64,000 nucleotides of DNA from Methanobacterium veterum (lineage in GTDB: Archaea; Methanobacteriota; Methanobacteria; Methanobacteriales; Methanobacteriaceae), in the NCBI RefSeq assembly GCF_000745485.1, contig NZ_JQJK01000008.1, positions 558,001-622,000 of the forward strand, in the 5' to 3' direction. This document shows, in pieces, positions 34,749 through 45,058 of the stretch. A program made the translations under genes and the position numbers. Position 1 is the stretch's first letter. The number at the start of each line of letters is the position of its first letter. The notes beneath the pieces were generated by a model that was given only the letters and a program-made list of their open reading frames with translations, made no database searches and was not told where the DNA came from.

Positions 34749-35618
34749 TTATTGCTGTCCAAATATTAAACTTTTCAAATAGTCAAATGCAGATTGTAAA
34801 TAACTCATTATTTGACCTAATATTCCACCAGATTGAGACAGCTGCCCTGTAACGCTTTGTAGTTGTGACTTAAATCCCGCCAGTTCTCCCTGTACCTGTT
34901 GTGAATTTGATATGGTATTTGCAATTTCCTGTGCCTGTGAATCACTGATATTGATATTCAGGTTATTGGCAGTGTTAATTACAATTACTTTAATCTGACT
35001 TGCATTTTGTAGATTTTGATTTTGAACTTCATTCTGGACTTGTTCGAAAAGATTAGCTATTGTATCAGGACTCTGACCGGTCTGGTTTGCTATCTGAGTT
35101 TCTGTATATAATGTATCTGTTGCAGCTTGTTTAGCACTGTCAGGGATTTGAGCACCTACTGCAAGTTCATAAGATTTTAACACGCCTGCTAAAGCAGATT
35201 CTCCAGAGGATACAACAGGAGAAGTAACTACTACATATCCATTGTTAATTCCTAAAGATTTTAGTGCATTTGCATACATCTTAGGGGTAACAACATTTAT
35301 TTTACTGCTGTCCACTGTGACATTAATCCCATTGCCATAACTCAGGTCCACCATAGCACAGGAGTATATCTGACTTGAAGAGTAAGTCCTTCCAGTTATA
35401 TTTTGAGAAATTTCGTTAACTTCAGATGCTGTAATAAGCTTAGTAGTAGCTGTGCTTAAATTTTTATCAGTATGAGACTGGAAATAGTCCATTACAGAAT
35501 TTTTATATTGAGAATTTGAATTTGTAGCTACGCCTATGGTTACTGCAAATCCTGAAGCACCATATATTGGGCCTATAGTCATTAATACCAGCAGAATTAC
35601 TGCTATATACTTTTTCAT
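34749..35618 (-). CDS. Secreted DUF1002-family protein
   Basis: The 289-residue protein has a signal peptide (about 1-23, VILLVLMTIGPIYGASG) and the DUF1002 core with GVATNSNSQYKNSVMDYF, VDLSYGNGINVTVDSSKINVVTPKMYANAL and a later Gln/Asn-rich helical region. The tail (about 250-289) contains SQSGGILGQIMSYLQSAFDYLKSLIFGQQ, which looks amphipathic rather than a sorting signal. Several sequons (NITG, NVTV, NISD) suggest glycosylation. The function of DUF1002 is unknown, although it is known from Gram-positive and methanogen surfaces. An AGGTGG site precedes the start. Confidence 0.85.
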   Translation of the reverse strand: MKKYIAVILLVLMTIGPIYGASGFAVTIGVATNSNSQYKNSVMDYFQSHTDKNLSTATTKLITASEVNEISQNITGRTYSSSQIYSCAMVDLSYGNGINVTVDSSKINVVTPKMYANALKSLGINNGYVVVTSPVVSSGESALAGVLKSYELAVGAQIPDSAKQAATDTLYTETQIANQTGQSPDTIANLFEQVQNEVQNQNLQNASQIKVIVINTANNLNINISDSQAQEIANTISNSQQVQGELAGFKSQLQSVTGQLSQSGGILGQIMSYLQSAFDYLKSLIFGQQ

Positions 35619-35790
35619 TTAACCACCTCATTTAGTCAATGAACTATTGATCTAACAATTTTGGTTAGTAGTCTATTTAATTTCTAATTCAATGATTCTT
35701 AGCATATAGACGGATATAAACTTTTTTACTAAAAAAGGAAGAAAAAGTACAGATAATGTGAAATACTATCCAAAAAATAAGTTATATAAA

Positions 35791-36705
35791 TTATTTTAAA
35801 AGCATGACTCTGCTTTCATATGCTTTATCTTTAATCTCCAAACCACACTTCTCTGCTACAGAACCTGCAAAATCGTAAATCTCCTGGTTTGAAGGCATAT
35901 TTTCAAAAGTCAGCCTTTTTCTGGAGTATCCTACAAACATGTATGCTTTGATTTCAACAAAGTCAGGATTTGCCCTCTTAATTATATCAGCATATTCTTC
36001 CACATCTTGCATGTTGTACCCTTTTACGCAGGTCATTCTCAGAACTTTCCTGCAGTCGAAGCTTGAAAGTAAATCAATGCTTTTATTTAGATTATTCCAT
36101 CCATTTTCTACCTGAGGATTGCATAATTTATTATATATCTTTTTATTTGGAGCATCGAGTGATATATAAAGCTGTGTTGGCTCTTCCTTAAGATTTTCCA
36201 ATTTTTCAGGTGTCATCCCATTCGTAACCAGGAATGTGGTGAAATTTCTTCGGTGAAATTCTTCTATCAGATCATCTATTTTGGGATACAGCATTGGCTC
36301 GCCTGCAAGTGAAATTGCAGCATTATTTGGATCCTGAGATTCCTGAAGTTTTTTCGGGTTTGCTTTTTCATTTCCAAAAAACCCGCAGAGAAGATTCCTC
36401 TGGGCATCAATGCAGCCGTCAATAATTTCTCCAGGTTCATCAAAATCTCCTTTCCATTGTGTTTCGGTAACTGAAAGATCTCTCCAGCAGAATAAACACT
36501 TTTGATGACAGAAAGGAACACTTGGAGATATTTGCAAGCACCTGTGGCTTTCTATACCATAAAATTTCTGTTTATAACATACTCCCTCATCAAGTATGCT
36601 CTTTTTAGTCCAGTGACATACTTTAGCTGCAGAATGTTTATTATTTCCTACAAACCGGTATCCCATTTTTTCAAGTTTTTTGAGGTTTTCAGCGTTTAAT
36701 GACAT
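35791..36705 (-). CDS. taw1: tRNA 4-demethylwyosine synthase (radical SAM)
   Basis: Taw1/TYW1 converts N1-methylguanosine-37 of tRNA(Phe) to 4-demethylwyosine using pyruvate carbons. The 304 residues carry the radical SAM triad Cys66, Cys70, Cys73 in CHQKCLFCWRD. Further N-terminal cysteines (30, 43, 56) fit the second 4Fe-4S cluster. SAM-binding glycine text is SLAGEPMLYPKI, and LYISLDAPNKKIYNKLCNP is also diagnostic. The archaeal form lacks the flavodoxin domain of eukaryotic TYW1, as here. The start at 36705 follows AGGATTAAA. It stands alone between promoters. The annotation is strong because several independent motifs agree. Confidence 0.93.
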   Translation of the reverse strand: MSLNAENLKKLEKMGYRFVGNNKHSAAKVCHWTKKSILDEGVCYKQKFYGIESHRCLQISPSVPFCHQKCLFCWRDLSVTETQWKGDFDEPGEIIDGCIDAQRNLLCGFFGNEKANPKKLQESQDPNNAAISLAGEPMLYPKIDDLIEEFHRRNFTTFLVTNGMTPEKLENLKEEPTQLYISLDAPNKKIYNKLCNPQVENGWNNLNKSIDLLSSFDCRKVLRMTCVKGYNMQDVEEYADIIKRANPDFVEIKAYMFVGYSRKRLTFENMPSNQEIYDFAGSVAEKCGLEIKDKAYESRVMLLK

Positions 36706-37106
36706 TTTAATCCTGCTTTAATTAAGTATTTATTGATAATATCTGATTTGATTATTTTACTCTAATATTCTAAATCAATTATTGTTCTAGAAATATATGA
36801 AATATTATTCACGTCTATTTTATATTTGAGTTATTTTACTCACATATCATTTTGCAATGTATAAATTTTTTCAATATCTAAAATTATTTTCATATTACAA
36901 CCCCGCAGAGTTTTATGATTTTATTCAAATTAAAAATGCTTTTTTTGTTAAAATTGAACATAAAAGTAATATGAATTTAGGTTAAATTTCAAATATTTAT
37001 TATTTTTTGTATTCAAGATATAAGAAGGCGTTATAATATATAAATTCGTTAAAATCGCTTTTTGTCATAATTAAAAATAAAATAAAGTTTATTTATTCAA
37101 ATAGGG

Positions 37107-37306
37107 TTTAGAATTAGCGTACATCCAATTTAATAAATCACCCATCCCAAGGTAACACATTAAACGTTTATGTTTTAAGGGAATAGGCTTTTATGGAAGC
37201 CTCCCTACCAAAACGCGGAAGTAAGTTTCCTTCTTTAAGCTACTTATTTTAAATTAACTTTAAGCTCGCTTTAATTCTAAAAAACAACGGTATAAAGGCT
37301 TTTTTT
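37107..37306 (+). ncRNA. Candidate structured RNA closed by a 13-bp long-range stem, with U-tract
   Basis: Bases 37107-37119 (TTTAGAATTAGCG) pair perfectly with 37267-37281 (CGCT, a TT bulge, AATTCTAAA), enclosing about 147 bases. Inside is a 10-bp hairpin with a 3-base bulge, AGGG-AAT-AGGCTT (178-190) with AAGCCT-CCCT (197-206 of 37000). A small ACAT-TAAAC/GTTTATGT hairpin lies near 37156-37172, and GGAA/TTCC at 37217-37230. Unpaired blocks such as CATCCCAAGGTAAC and CTACCAAAACGCG remain. A T7 run at 37300-37306 follows the stem. A TATA-like TTATAATATATAAA lies near 37031-37044. It could be a stand-alone RNA or a riboswitch-like leader. It matches no class that I know. Confidence 0.6.
37300..37306 (+). 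terminator. T7 tract ending the candidate RNA
   Basis: GGC followed by seven T residues, 19 bases after the closing stem. Archaeal RNA polymerase terminates at such U-tracts. The next gene has its own TATA-like box after it. Confidence 0.5.
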
Positions 37307-37325
37307 CGACAAAAAAATCAAAAGA

Positions 37326-37335
37326 TTTATATATG
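37326..37335 (+). promoter_or_regulatory. TATA-like box of the secreted transglutaminase-like gene
   Basis: TTTATATATG lies 57-66 bases before the ATG at 37392, predicting a start site near 37355 and a leader of about 35 bases with no clear Shine-Dalgarno. It lies after the T7 tract, so the upstream RNA may be a separate transcript. Confidence 0.5.
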
Positions 37336-37391
37336 CTATAGGTTGATTTTTGTATTGTCCAAAACGTTCCAAGTAAAGTACATCTAGTACT

Positions 37392-38009
37392 ATGGGACAC
37401 GGAGGCGGTACAATTAAGCGACAAAAATTGTGCGCACTGCTACTAGTAGTAGGTATGGCAGTGGGCATTTGCCCTTCAATAGCAGGGGCATCAGACCAAA
37501 ATGCATCGGACAATAATGCACAAATTGGTCTACAAGAACATACAAACGTTTTAGAAGTAAACGCTGCTTCGACCATAAAAGTTAAAGTTTGGTATAAGCA
37601 CTGGTATAAATCCCATGGAAAATGGAGATATGTATGGAAATATTACTACAAATACAAAACCAGTACAGCTAAAGCAGCATCAAGTTACAGTAGCTCGTCT
37701 TATACATCAAGTGGTAAAGCAGATACATTCAGCGACCCTAAATTAAACTCCATTATGAAATCAGCCGCAGGATACGGCTACAGAAGTGGAGTAAGCACTG
37801 CCGCAGGCTTAGTTAAATATAAAGCCGGTGATTGTTGGGCATATAGTGCATATTTAGACTCTAAATTCAAAGCTGCAGGATATAAATCAAGGGTAATTCA
37901 ATACGCGACAAGTTATTCCAGCAGGCACAGATCAGTACAATTATATCAAGAAGGGACATGGAAAACTGTTCCTTACAGGGCATACGGATACAATTATCTA
38001 ATTGTATAA
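37392..38009 (+). CDS. Secreted transglutaminase-like cysteine protease-fold protein
   Basis: The 205-residue protein has a signal peptide preceded by an unusual N-terminus MGHGGGTIKRQK, then LLLVVGMAVGICPSIAGA. A Tyr/Lys/Trp-rich segment (KVWYKHWYKSHGKWRYVWKYYYK, about 67-89) may bind the wall. The C-terminal domain (about 115-205) has the transglutaminase-like core KAGDCWAYSAYL with the Cys, and SSRHRSVQLY with the His; the third acidic residue is not obvious. Related archaeal proteins include pseudomurein endoisopeptidases of the same clan. It is likely an extracellular wall enzyme. The gene has its own promoter and a T8 terminator. Confidence 0.72.
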   Translation: MGHGGGTIKRQKLCALLLVVGMAVGICPSIAGASDQNASDNNAQIGLQEHTNVLEVNAASTIKVKVWYKHWYKSHGKWRYVWKYYYKYKTSTAKAASSYSSSSYTSSGKADTFSDPKLNSIMKSAAGYGYRSGVSTAAGLVKYKAGDCWAYSAYLDSKFKAAGYKSRVIQYATSYSSRHRSVQLYQEGTWKTVPYRAYGYNYLIV

Positions 38010-38091
38010 TCCATTTAAACTGTAATTTCGAATTTACTTCATTAAAATCGGATTTTGGTCCTTGAAACATGGAAAATAAAGTTTTAAGGGC

Positions 38092-38099
38092 TTTTTTTT
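38092..38099 (+). terminator. T8 tract after the transglutaminase-like gene
   Basis: GGGC followed by eight T, 83 bases beyond the stop. It resembles the GGC-T7 tract at 37300. No strong hairpin precedes it, as is usual for archaeal U-tract termination. Confidence 0.5.
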
Positions 38100-38153
38100 A
38101 ATTTTAGTTTTAACATAGCCCAATCAAAATATTTTTTTTGTATAACCTTCTAA

Positions 38154-38906
<753 letters not shown>

Positions 38907-39032
38907 AGGGAAAACTAAAATTTGATAAGCCGGGTTACAACTAACTGATCAAAATAAAAAAATTAAAGCAGTACTTATTCATGTAAAATGAATATAAATT
39001 AATATATAAAAAAATTAAACTGGAGAGAAAAA

Positions 39033-40262
<1,230 letters not shown>

Positions 40263-40464
40263 TAAACCTTTTATTTTATATAGATTAAAACTTAAGTATA
40301 TATTCTAATTTGAGAGAAATTTTAAACTCTATAGTAACTGTTTAATCATGGATTAAAACTTAGCTGAATTGACTTTCTCTTTAATTATTCAAAAAATAAA
40401 AAATTTGGATTTAATCGCACATAGTATTATATACTATGAAGATCTAACGATTTGTATTCGCCGG

Positions 40465-40477
40465 GTGGTACTACCAC
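40465..40477. promoter_or_regulatory. Perfect 13-nt inverted repeat upstream of the tRNA cluster
   Basis: GTGGTA-C-TACCAC is G/C-richer than its surroundings and lies just upstream of CTATTTAAAGG (40481-40491), the probable TATA box of tRNA-Thr. It could be an operator or a small hairpin of a terminator for the pgk side. Confidence 0.4.
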
Positions 40478-40507
40478 AAACTATTTAAAGGAATAGACTT
40501 ATACCTA

Positions 40508-40586
<79 letters not shown>

Positions 40587-40623
40587 TTAGGTTACAGGAA
40601 ATACAACCTAAGCGAATTCAATG

Positions 40624-40699
<76 letters not shown>

Positions 40700-40744
40700 C
40701 TCAAATATCAATGTGCAGCTGGGAGTAAGTAATTATATCTTTAT

Positions 40745-40818
<74 letters not shown>

Positions 40819-40881
40819 TTTTGATTATTAATAAGCTCCAAAAAATAGATAACGGTAGACAAAAATTGGATAGAAATAGAA

Positions 40882-40892
40882 AAGTATATAAG
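40882..40892 (+). promoter_or_regulatory. TATA-like box before tRNA-Asp, tRNA-Lys and rpoH
   Basis: AAGTATATAAG lies 40-50 bases before tRNA-Asp. No other clear TATA box occurs before rpoH, since only 29 bases separate tRNA-Lys from the rpoH start codon. This may therefore be the promoter of the RNA polymerase operon as well. Confidence 0.5.
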
Positions 40893-40931
40893 TAAGTATA
40901 CGTATACCCAATTATACTCTCATTCTTAGCT

Positions 40932-41003
40932 GCCCTGGTGGTGTAGGGGCTATCATGTGGGCCTGTCGAGCCCACGACTCGGGTTCAAATCCCGGCCAGG
41001 GCG
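40932..41003 (+). tRNA. tRNA-Asp (anticodon GTC)
   Basis: The acceptor GCCCTGG/CCAGGGC is perfect. The anticodon stem GTGGGC/GCCCAC holds CTGTCGA, giving GTC. The discriminator is G, as expected for Asp, and CCA is not encoded. tRNA-Lys follows after 10 bases. Confidence 0.95.
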
Positions 41004-41011
41004 TTATCTTT

Positions 41012-41087
<76 letters not shown>

Positions 41088-41116
41088 TTCTTAATTTTTT
41101 TACTGGAGGATAAAGT

Positions 41117-41350
41117 GTGAAAAAAGATATCTTAAAACACAAATTAGTTCCAGAACATACTATTTTGTCAAAATCTGAAATAACTAAAGTAATGAAAGAG
41201 TTAGATATCCACCCTGAACAGCTTCCAAAGATCAAACAGGATGATCCTATTTGTAAAGCAATTGAAGCTAAAACAGGAGATATTTTGAAAATAACACGTA
41301 AAAGCCATACTGCCGGCAAGTTTGTTACTTATCGACTGGTATTAGATTAA
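41117..41350 (+). CDS. rpoH: DNA-directed RNA polymerase subunit H (Rpo5/RpoH)
   Basis: RpoH is the archaeal counterpart of the C-terminal domain of eukaryotic RPB5 and binds near the downstream DNA. The 77 residues match the family in full: ILKHKLVPEHTILSKSEI, LPKIKQDDPICKAIEAKTGDILKI and TAGKFVTYRLVLD at the end. The start is GTG at 41117 behind GGAGGATAAA. Normally rpoH is followed closely by rpoB''; here a 321-bp gap filled with a palindrome array intervenes. The upstream tRNA-Lys is 29 bp away. Confidence 0.95.
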   Translation: MKKDILKHKLVPEHTILSKSEITKVMKELDIHPEQLPKIKQDDPICKAIEAKTGDILKITRKSHTAGKFVTYRLVLD

Positions 41351-41362
41351 TTTTATTAATTT

Positions 41363-41662
41363 TTGGAGTTGAAGAAAAATCAAAGATTTTTTAGAACCCC
41401 CAAAAATAAAAAAATTTTTGGAGTTGAAGAACATCTTTCAAAATTTACTTTTAAAATTTGAGATTTTGAAAGATTTAGGAACCGCAAAAAAAGTCTTACT
41501 TTTTTGCAGGCCTGAACATACTGTGTTCGACAACCCCAAATATGAAATATTTGGAGGTTGAAGAAAAATCCTTTAGGATTTTTCTGAACCTTTCGAAAAT
41601 CGAAAGATTTTCGAAGGCCCAAACACATAGTGTTTGACGGCCCCAATTATTAAAATAATTGG
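41363..41662. repeat. Palindrome array F inside the RNA polymerase operon (10 hairpins)
   Basis: Hairpins are 41375-41391 (7 bp, AAA loop), 41400-41421 (8 bp), 41433-41474 (12 bp, 18-base loop), 41484-41507 (10 bp with one bulge, CTT), 41514-41528 (5 bp), 41536-41554 (8 bp, GAA), 41563-41584 (9 bp, TTTA), 41592-41615 (10 bp, GAAA), 41620-41636 (7 bp, ATA) and 41643-41662 (8 bp, TAAA). Linkers GGAGTTGAA, GGAGGTTGAA and GAACCCC recur as in array C. The array must be transcribed if rpoH and rpoB'' share an mRNA. The last stem includes the first two G of the rpoB'' Shine-Dalgarno. Confidence 0.88.
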
Positions 41663-41671
41663 AGGAATTTA

Positions 41672-43171
41672 ATGGGGAAAAATGCATGGGGACTGGTTGA
41701 TGCATTTTTTGATCAGTACAATTTGGTAGACCATCATATAAAATCCTATAACGACTTTGTAGACCATAGAATACAAGATATAATTGATATAACTGAACCT
41801 ATTGTACTTGAACAAGGCGAATACAAAGTAGAAACAGGCAAATTAGAGATTAGAAAACCATTTATTAAAGAAGCTGACGGATCAAAAAGTGTAATATATC
41901 CAACAGAAGCAAGACTTAGAAATTTAACTTATTCTGCACATATGTATCTGGAAATGGCCCTCATAAAAGAAGGAGAACCAAAACCAGATTTAGAGAAAGT
42001 ATATATTGGCGAACTACCTGTAATGCTTAAATCCAACATATGCCATTTAAATGGACTAAATGAAAGAGAATTACAGGAAAAGAAAGTTGGGGAAGATCCA
42101 CAAGACCCAGGCGGATATTTCATTGTAAATGGTTCTGAAAGAGCTATTGTAACAATGGAAGAGATAGCACCTAACAAGATCATTCTCGAACGTATAGGCG
42201 AAAGAGAAGATAGACGTGCTAGAGCTATTGTAACTTCAATTAAAAGTGGGTTTAGAGCTCGAATAACTTTAGAATACAGGAAACCTAGGAAAAAAGGAGT
42301 ATTCCTGAGAATATCATTCCCATATGTTCCAGGAGAAATACCCCTTGTTGTTTTACTACGTGCACTTGGACTTGAAACTGACGAAGAATTAGTAACAAGT
42401 GTTTCAGATGAAAATGATATACAGTTCCTTTTAATAGACGATATCCAAACTTCAGAAGTAATGACCAGATATGACGCTGTTAAATACATCGGTAACAGGG
42501 TCGCAAAAGGTATGACTGAAGAGTACAGGATCAAAAGGGCTGAAGATGTAATAGACAGATACTTATTACCTCACATGGGCGTTGACCCTGAAAACAGGGC
42601 GGATAAAGCCACATATTTAGCTGAAATGACAGAAATGTTGCTTCAGGTTATTTTTGAAACTCGTGAACCACACGATAAGGACCATTACGCTAACAAAAGG
42701 CTCAGAGTATCTGGTGACCTTATGGAAGACTTATTTAGAGTCGCATTTACAAGTTTAACCAGAGATATGACATATCAGCTTGAGCGAAGCCTTGCAAGAG
42801 GAAAAGAACCTTCTGTAAAACAGGCTGTAAGGTCTGATGTGCTCACAGAAAATATAAAACATGCTATCGCTACAGGAAACTGGGTCGGTGGAAGAGCGGG
42901 TGTAAGCCAGTTGCTTGACAGAACAAGTTACATGGGAACATTATCTCACCTTAAAAGGGTTGTTTCACCTTTAAGCAGAAGTCAACCTCACTTTGAAGCT
43001 CGTGATTTGCACCCAACACAGTTTGGAAAGATATGTCCAAACGAGACTCCAGAGGGACCAAATTGTGGGCTCGTTAAAAACCTTGCACTTCTTGCAAAGA
43101 TATCTGAAGGGTCAGATCCAGCCGAAATTGAAAATGTAATTAAGAAAATGGGAGTTTTAAGTTCCAAGTAA
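41672..43171 (+). CDS. rpoB2: DNA-directed RNA polymerase subunit B'' (Rpo2N)
   Basis: This is the N-terminal half of the split second-largest subunit, covering protrusion, lobe and fork. The 499 residues begin MGKNAWGLVDAFFDQYNLV and include GGYFIVNGSERAIVTMEE, TFETREPHDKDHYANKRL-type text (actual IFETREPHDKDHYANK) and the fork motif RDLHPTQFGKICPNETPEGPNCGLVKNL near the C-terminus. The split point matches other methanogens. The GGAGG Shine-Dalgarno is at 41661-41665. It follows palindrome array F, and the rpoB' start lies 12 bp after its stop. Confidence 0.96.
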   Translation: MGKNAWGLVDAFFDQYNLVDHHIKSYNDFVDHRIQDIIDITEPIVLEQGEYKVETGKLEIRKPFIKEADGSKSVIYPTEARLRNLTYSAHMYLEMALIKEGEPKPDLEKVYIGELPVMLKSNICHLNGLNERELQEKKVGEDPQDPGGYFIVNGSERAIVTMEEIAPNKIILERIGEREDRRARAIVTSIKSGFRARITLEYRKPRKKGVFLRISFPYVPGEIPLVVLLRALGLETDEELVTSVSDENDIQFLLIDDIQTSEVMTRYDAVKYIGNRVAKGMTEEYRIKRAEDVIDRYLLPHMGVDPENRADKATYLAEMTEMLLQVIFETREPHDKDHYANKRLRVSGDLMEDLFRVAFTSLTRDMTYQLERSLARGKEPSVKQAVRSDVLTENIKHAIATGNWVGGRAGVSQLLDRTSYMGTLSHLKRVVSPLSRSQPHFEARDLHPTQFGKICPNETPEGPNCGLVKNLALLAKISEGSDPAEIENVIKKMGVLSSK

Positions 43172-43183
43172 AGGGGTTAAAGC

Positions 43184-44998
43184 GTGAAAAAGTGTAAAAT
43201 TTACATTAATGGTAAGCTCATAGGAGCTTGTGACGATCCAGAAGACTTCGTAGAGCAAATGAGGGAAAAAAGGAGAAGCGGCGAAGTCTCTCATGAAATG
43301 AACATTACTCATTATCCAGAAACTGATGAAATTTATATATTCAACGATCCAGGAAGAACAAGAAGACCTCTTATTGTAGTTAAAGATGGTGAATCAATGC
43401 TCAAAGATGAGCATATTGACGCTATAGAAGCTGGTGAAATGGGATGGGACGATCTCATAACTCAGGGTATAATTGAATATTTAGATGCTGAAGAAGAAGA
43501 AAACACATATATTGCCATGTTTGATGATCATGTAACAGAAGATCACACTCATCTTGAAATTGATCCTTCCACAATGCTGGGAATATGTGCAGGTATCATT
43601 CCTTATTCTAACCATAACTCATCCCCAAGGAACACAATGGAAGCAGGGATGACAAAACAGGCTTTAGGTCTTTACGTTTCTAATTTTGCTTTAAGAACAG
43701 ATACAAGAGCTCACCTTTTACATCAACCTCAAGTTCCTTTAGTTAAAACAAGGTCAATAGATGCAACTAACTACGATGCAAGACCTTCCGGTCAGAACTT
43801 TGTAGTTGCAGTTATGTCCTACGAAGGGTACAATATGGAAGATGCATTGATACTTAACAAAGCATCTATTGAAAGAGGGCTTGCAAGATCATCATTCTTT
43901 AGATCATACGAAGCTTCAGAAAGAAGATATCCTGGGGGACAGGAAGATAAATTCGAATTACCTGAAAAAAGTGTTAGAGGATACAGATCAGAAGAAGTTT
44001 ACAGATACCTCGATGAAGACGGTATAATAAATCCTGAAGTTGAAGTTAAATCAGGTGACGTTTTAATAGGTAAAACTTCCCCTCCAAGGTTCCTTGAAGA
44101 AATAGATGAATTTGGAACAGTTGCAGAGAGAAGACGTGAAACATCCATCACTGTAAGACACGGTGAAAAAGGGGTTGTTGACGCGGTAATGGTCACAGAA
44201 ACTGTTGAAGGAAGTAAACTCGCCAAGATAAGAGTTCGTGATCAGAGGCAACCTGAATTTGGAGATAAATTTGCATCAAGACACGGGCAGAAAGGGGTTG
44301 TTGGACTTATAGTTTCACAGGAAAATATGCCTTTTACAGCTGAAGGTATTGTCCCAGATTTAATGGTAAACCCACACGCTATCCCATCAAGGATGTCTGT
44401 TGGTCAGGTTATTGAGATGCTTGCTGGAAAAGCAGGGGCTATGGAAGGAAGAAGAATGGATGGAACTCCATTCACTGGAGCAGACGAAGAAGATTTAATT
44501 AAAGATCTCCTTAGAGAAAACGGGTTCGAAACCGCCGGACGTGAATCACTATACAATGGAATAACCGGTGAAAGAATAGAAGCTGAAATATTTATAGGGG
44601 TCGCTTTCTACCAGAAATTACACCACATGACTTCTGACAAAGTATATGCAAGGTCAAGAGGACCTGTACAGGTTTTAACAAGACAACCTACAGAAGGAAG
44701 GGCAAGAGAAGGTGGTTTAAGGTTTGGGGAAATGGAAAGAGACTGTCTCATTGCTCACGGTGCAGCACTTGCACTTAAAGAAAGGCTTCTTGATGAATCA
44801 GATAAATATGAAGCAATTGTATGCTCAGAGTGCGGAATGATTGGAGTTTACGACAGGATAAGGGGAAGGAAATACTGTCCAATATGTGGAGATTCAGAAT
44901 CATTCCCAGTAGAAATATCTTATGCATTCAAATTACTTTTAGATGAGCTTAAGAGTTTATGTATATTCCCAAAACTCGTGCTTAAGGATAAAGCATAA
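43184..44998 (+). CDS. rpoB1: DNA-directed RNA polymerase subunit B' (Rpo2C)
   Basis: This is the C-terminal half of the B subunit. The 604 residues contain [36 protein letters not shown] (catalytic-site lysines), HKLHHM-type text as [17 protein letters not shown], and [18 protein letters not shown]-terminal zinc site, [12 protein letters not shown]...KYCPICGD, forms the clamp. The start is GTG at 43184 with AAAGGGGTTAAAGC upstream. It forms a continuous operon with rpoB'' and rpoA'. Confidence 0.96.
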   Translation: MKKCKIYINGKLIGACDDPEDFVEQMREKRRSGEVSHEMNITHYPETDEIYIFNDPGRTRRPLIVVKDGESMLKDEHIDAIEAGEMGWDDLITQGIIEYLDAEEEENTYIAMFDDHVTEDHTHLEIDPSTMLGICAGIIPYSNHNSSPRNTMEAGMTKQALGLYVSNFALRTDTRAHLLHQPQVPLVKTRSIDATNYDARPSGQNFVVAVMSYEGYNMEDALILNKASIERGLARSSFFRSYEASERRYPGGQEDKFELPEKSVRGYRSEEVYRYLDEDGIINPEVEVKSGDVLIGKTSPPRFLEEIDEFGTVAERRRETSITVRHGEKGVVDAVMVTETVEGSKLAKIRVRDQRQPEFGDKFASRHGQKGVVGLIVSQENMPFTAEGIVPDLMVNPHAIPSRMSVGQVIEMLAGKAGAMEGRRMDGTPFTGADEEDLIKDLLRENGFETAGRESLYNGITGERIEAEIFIGVAFYQKLHHMTSDKVYARSRGPVQVLTRQPTEGRAREGGLRFGEMERDCLIAHGAALALKERLLDESDKYEAIVCSECGMIGVYDRIRGRKYCPICGDSESFPVEISYAFKLLLDELKSLCIFPKLVLKDKA

Positions 44999-45058
44999 CC
45001 AAAAATCAATATTATTAATTTAGGGGTTTAAAATTTAAAAAAAATAGGAGTGAATATT

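Noticed and set aside
37107..37306. c-di-AMP (ydaO), c-di-GMP, fluoride or cobalamin riboswitch
   Set aside because: The conserved core blocks of these classes were looked for by eye and are not present.
41380..41646. Minus-strand frame of 88 codons in array F
   Set aside because: It opposes the polymerase operon and is composed of hairpin sequence. No protein-like pattern is present.
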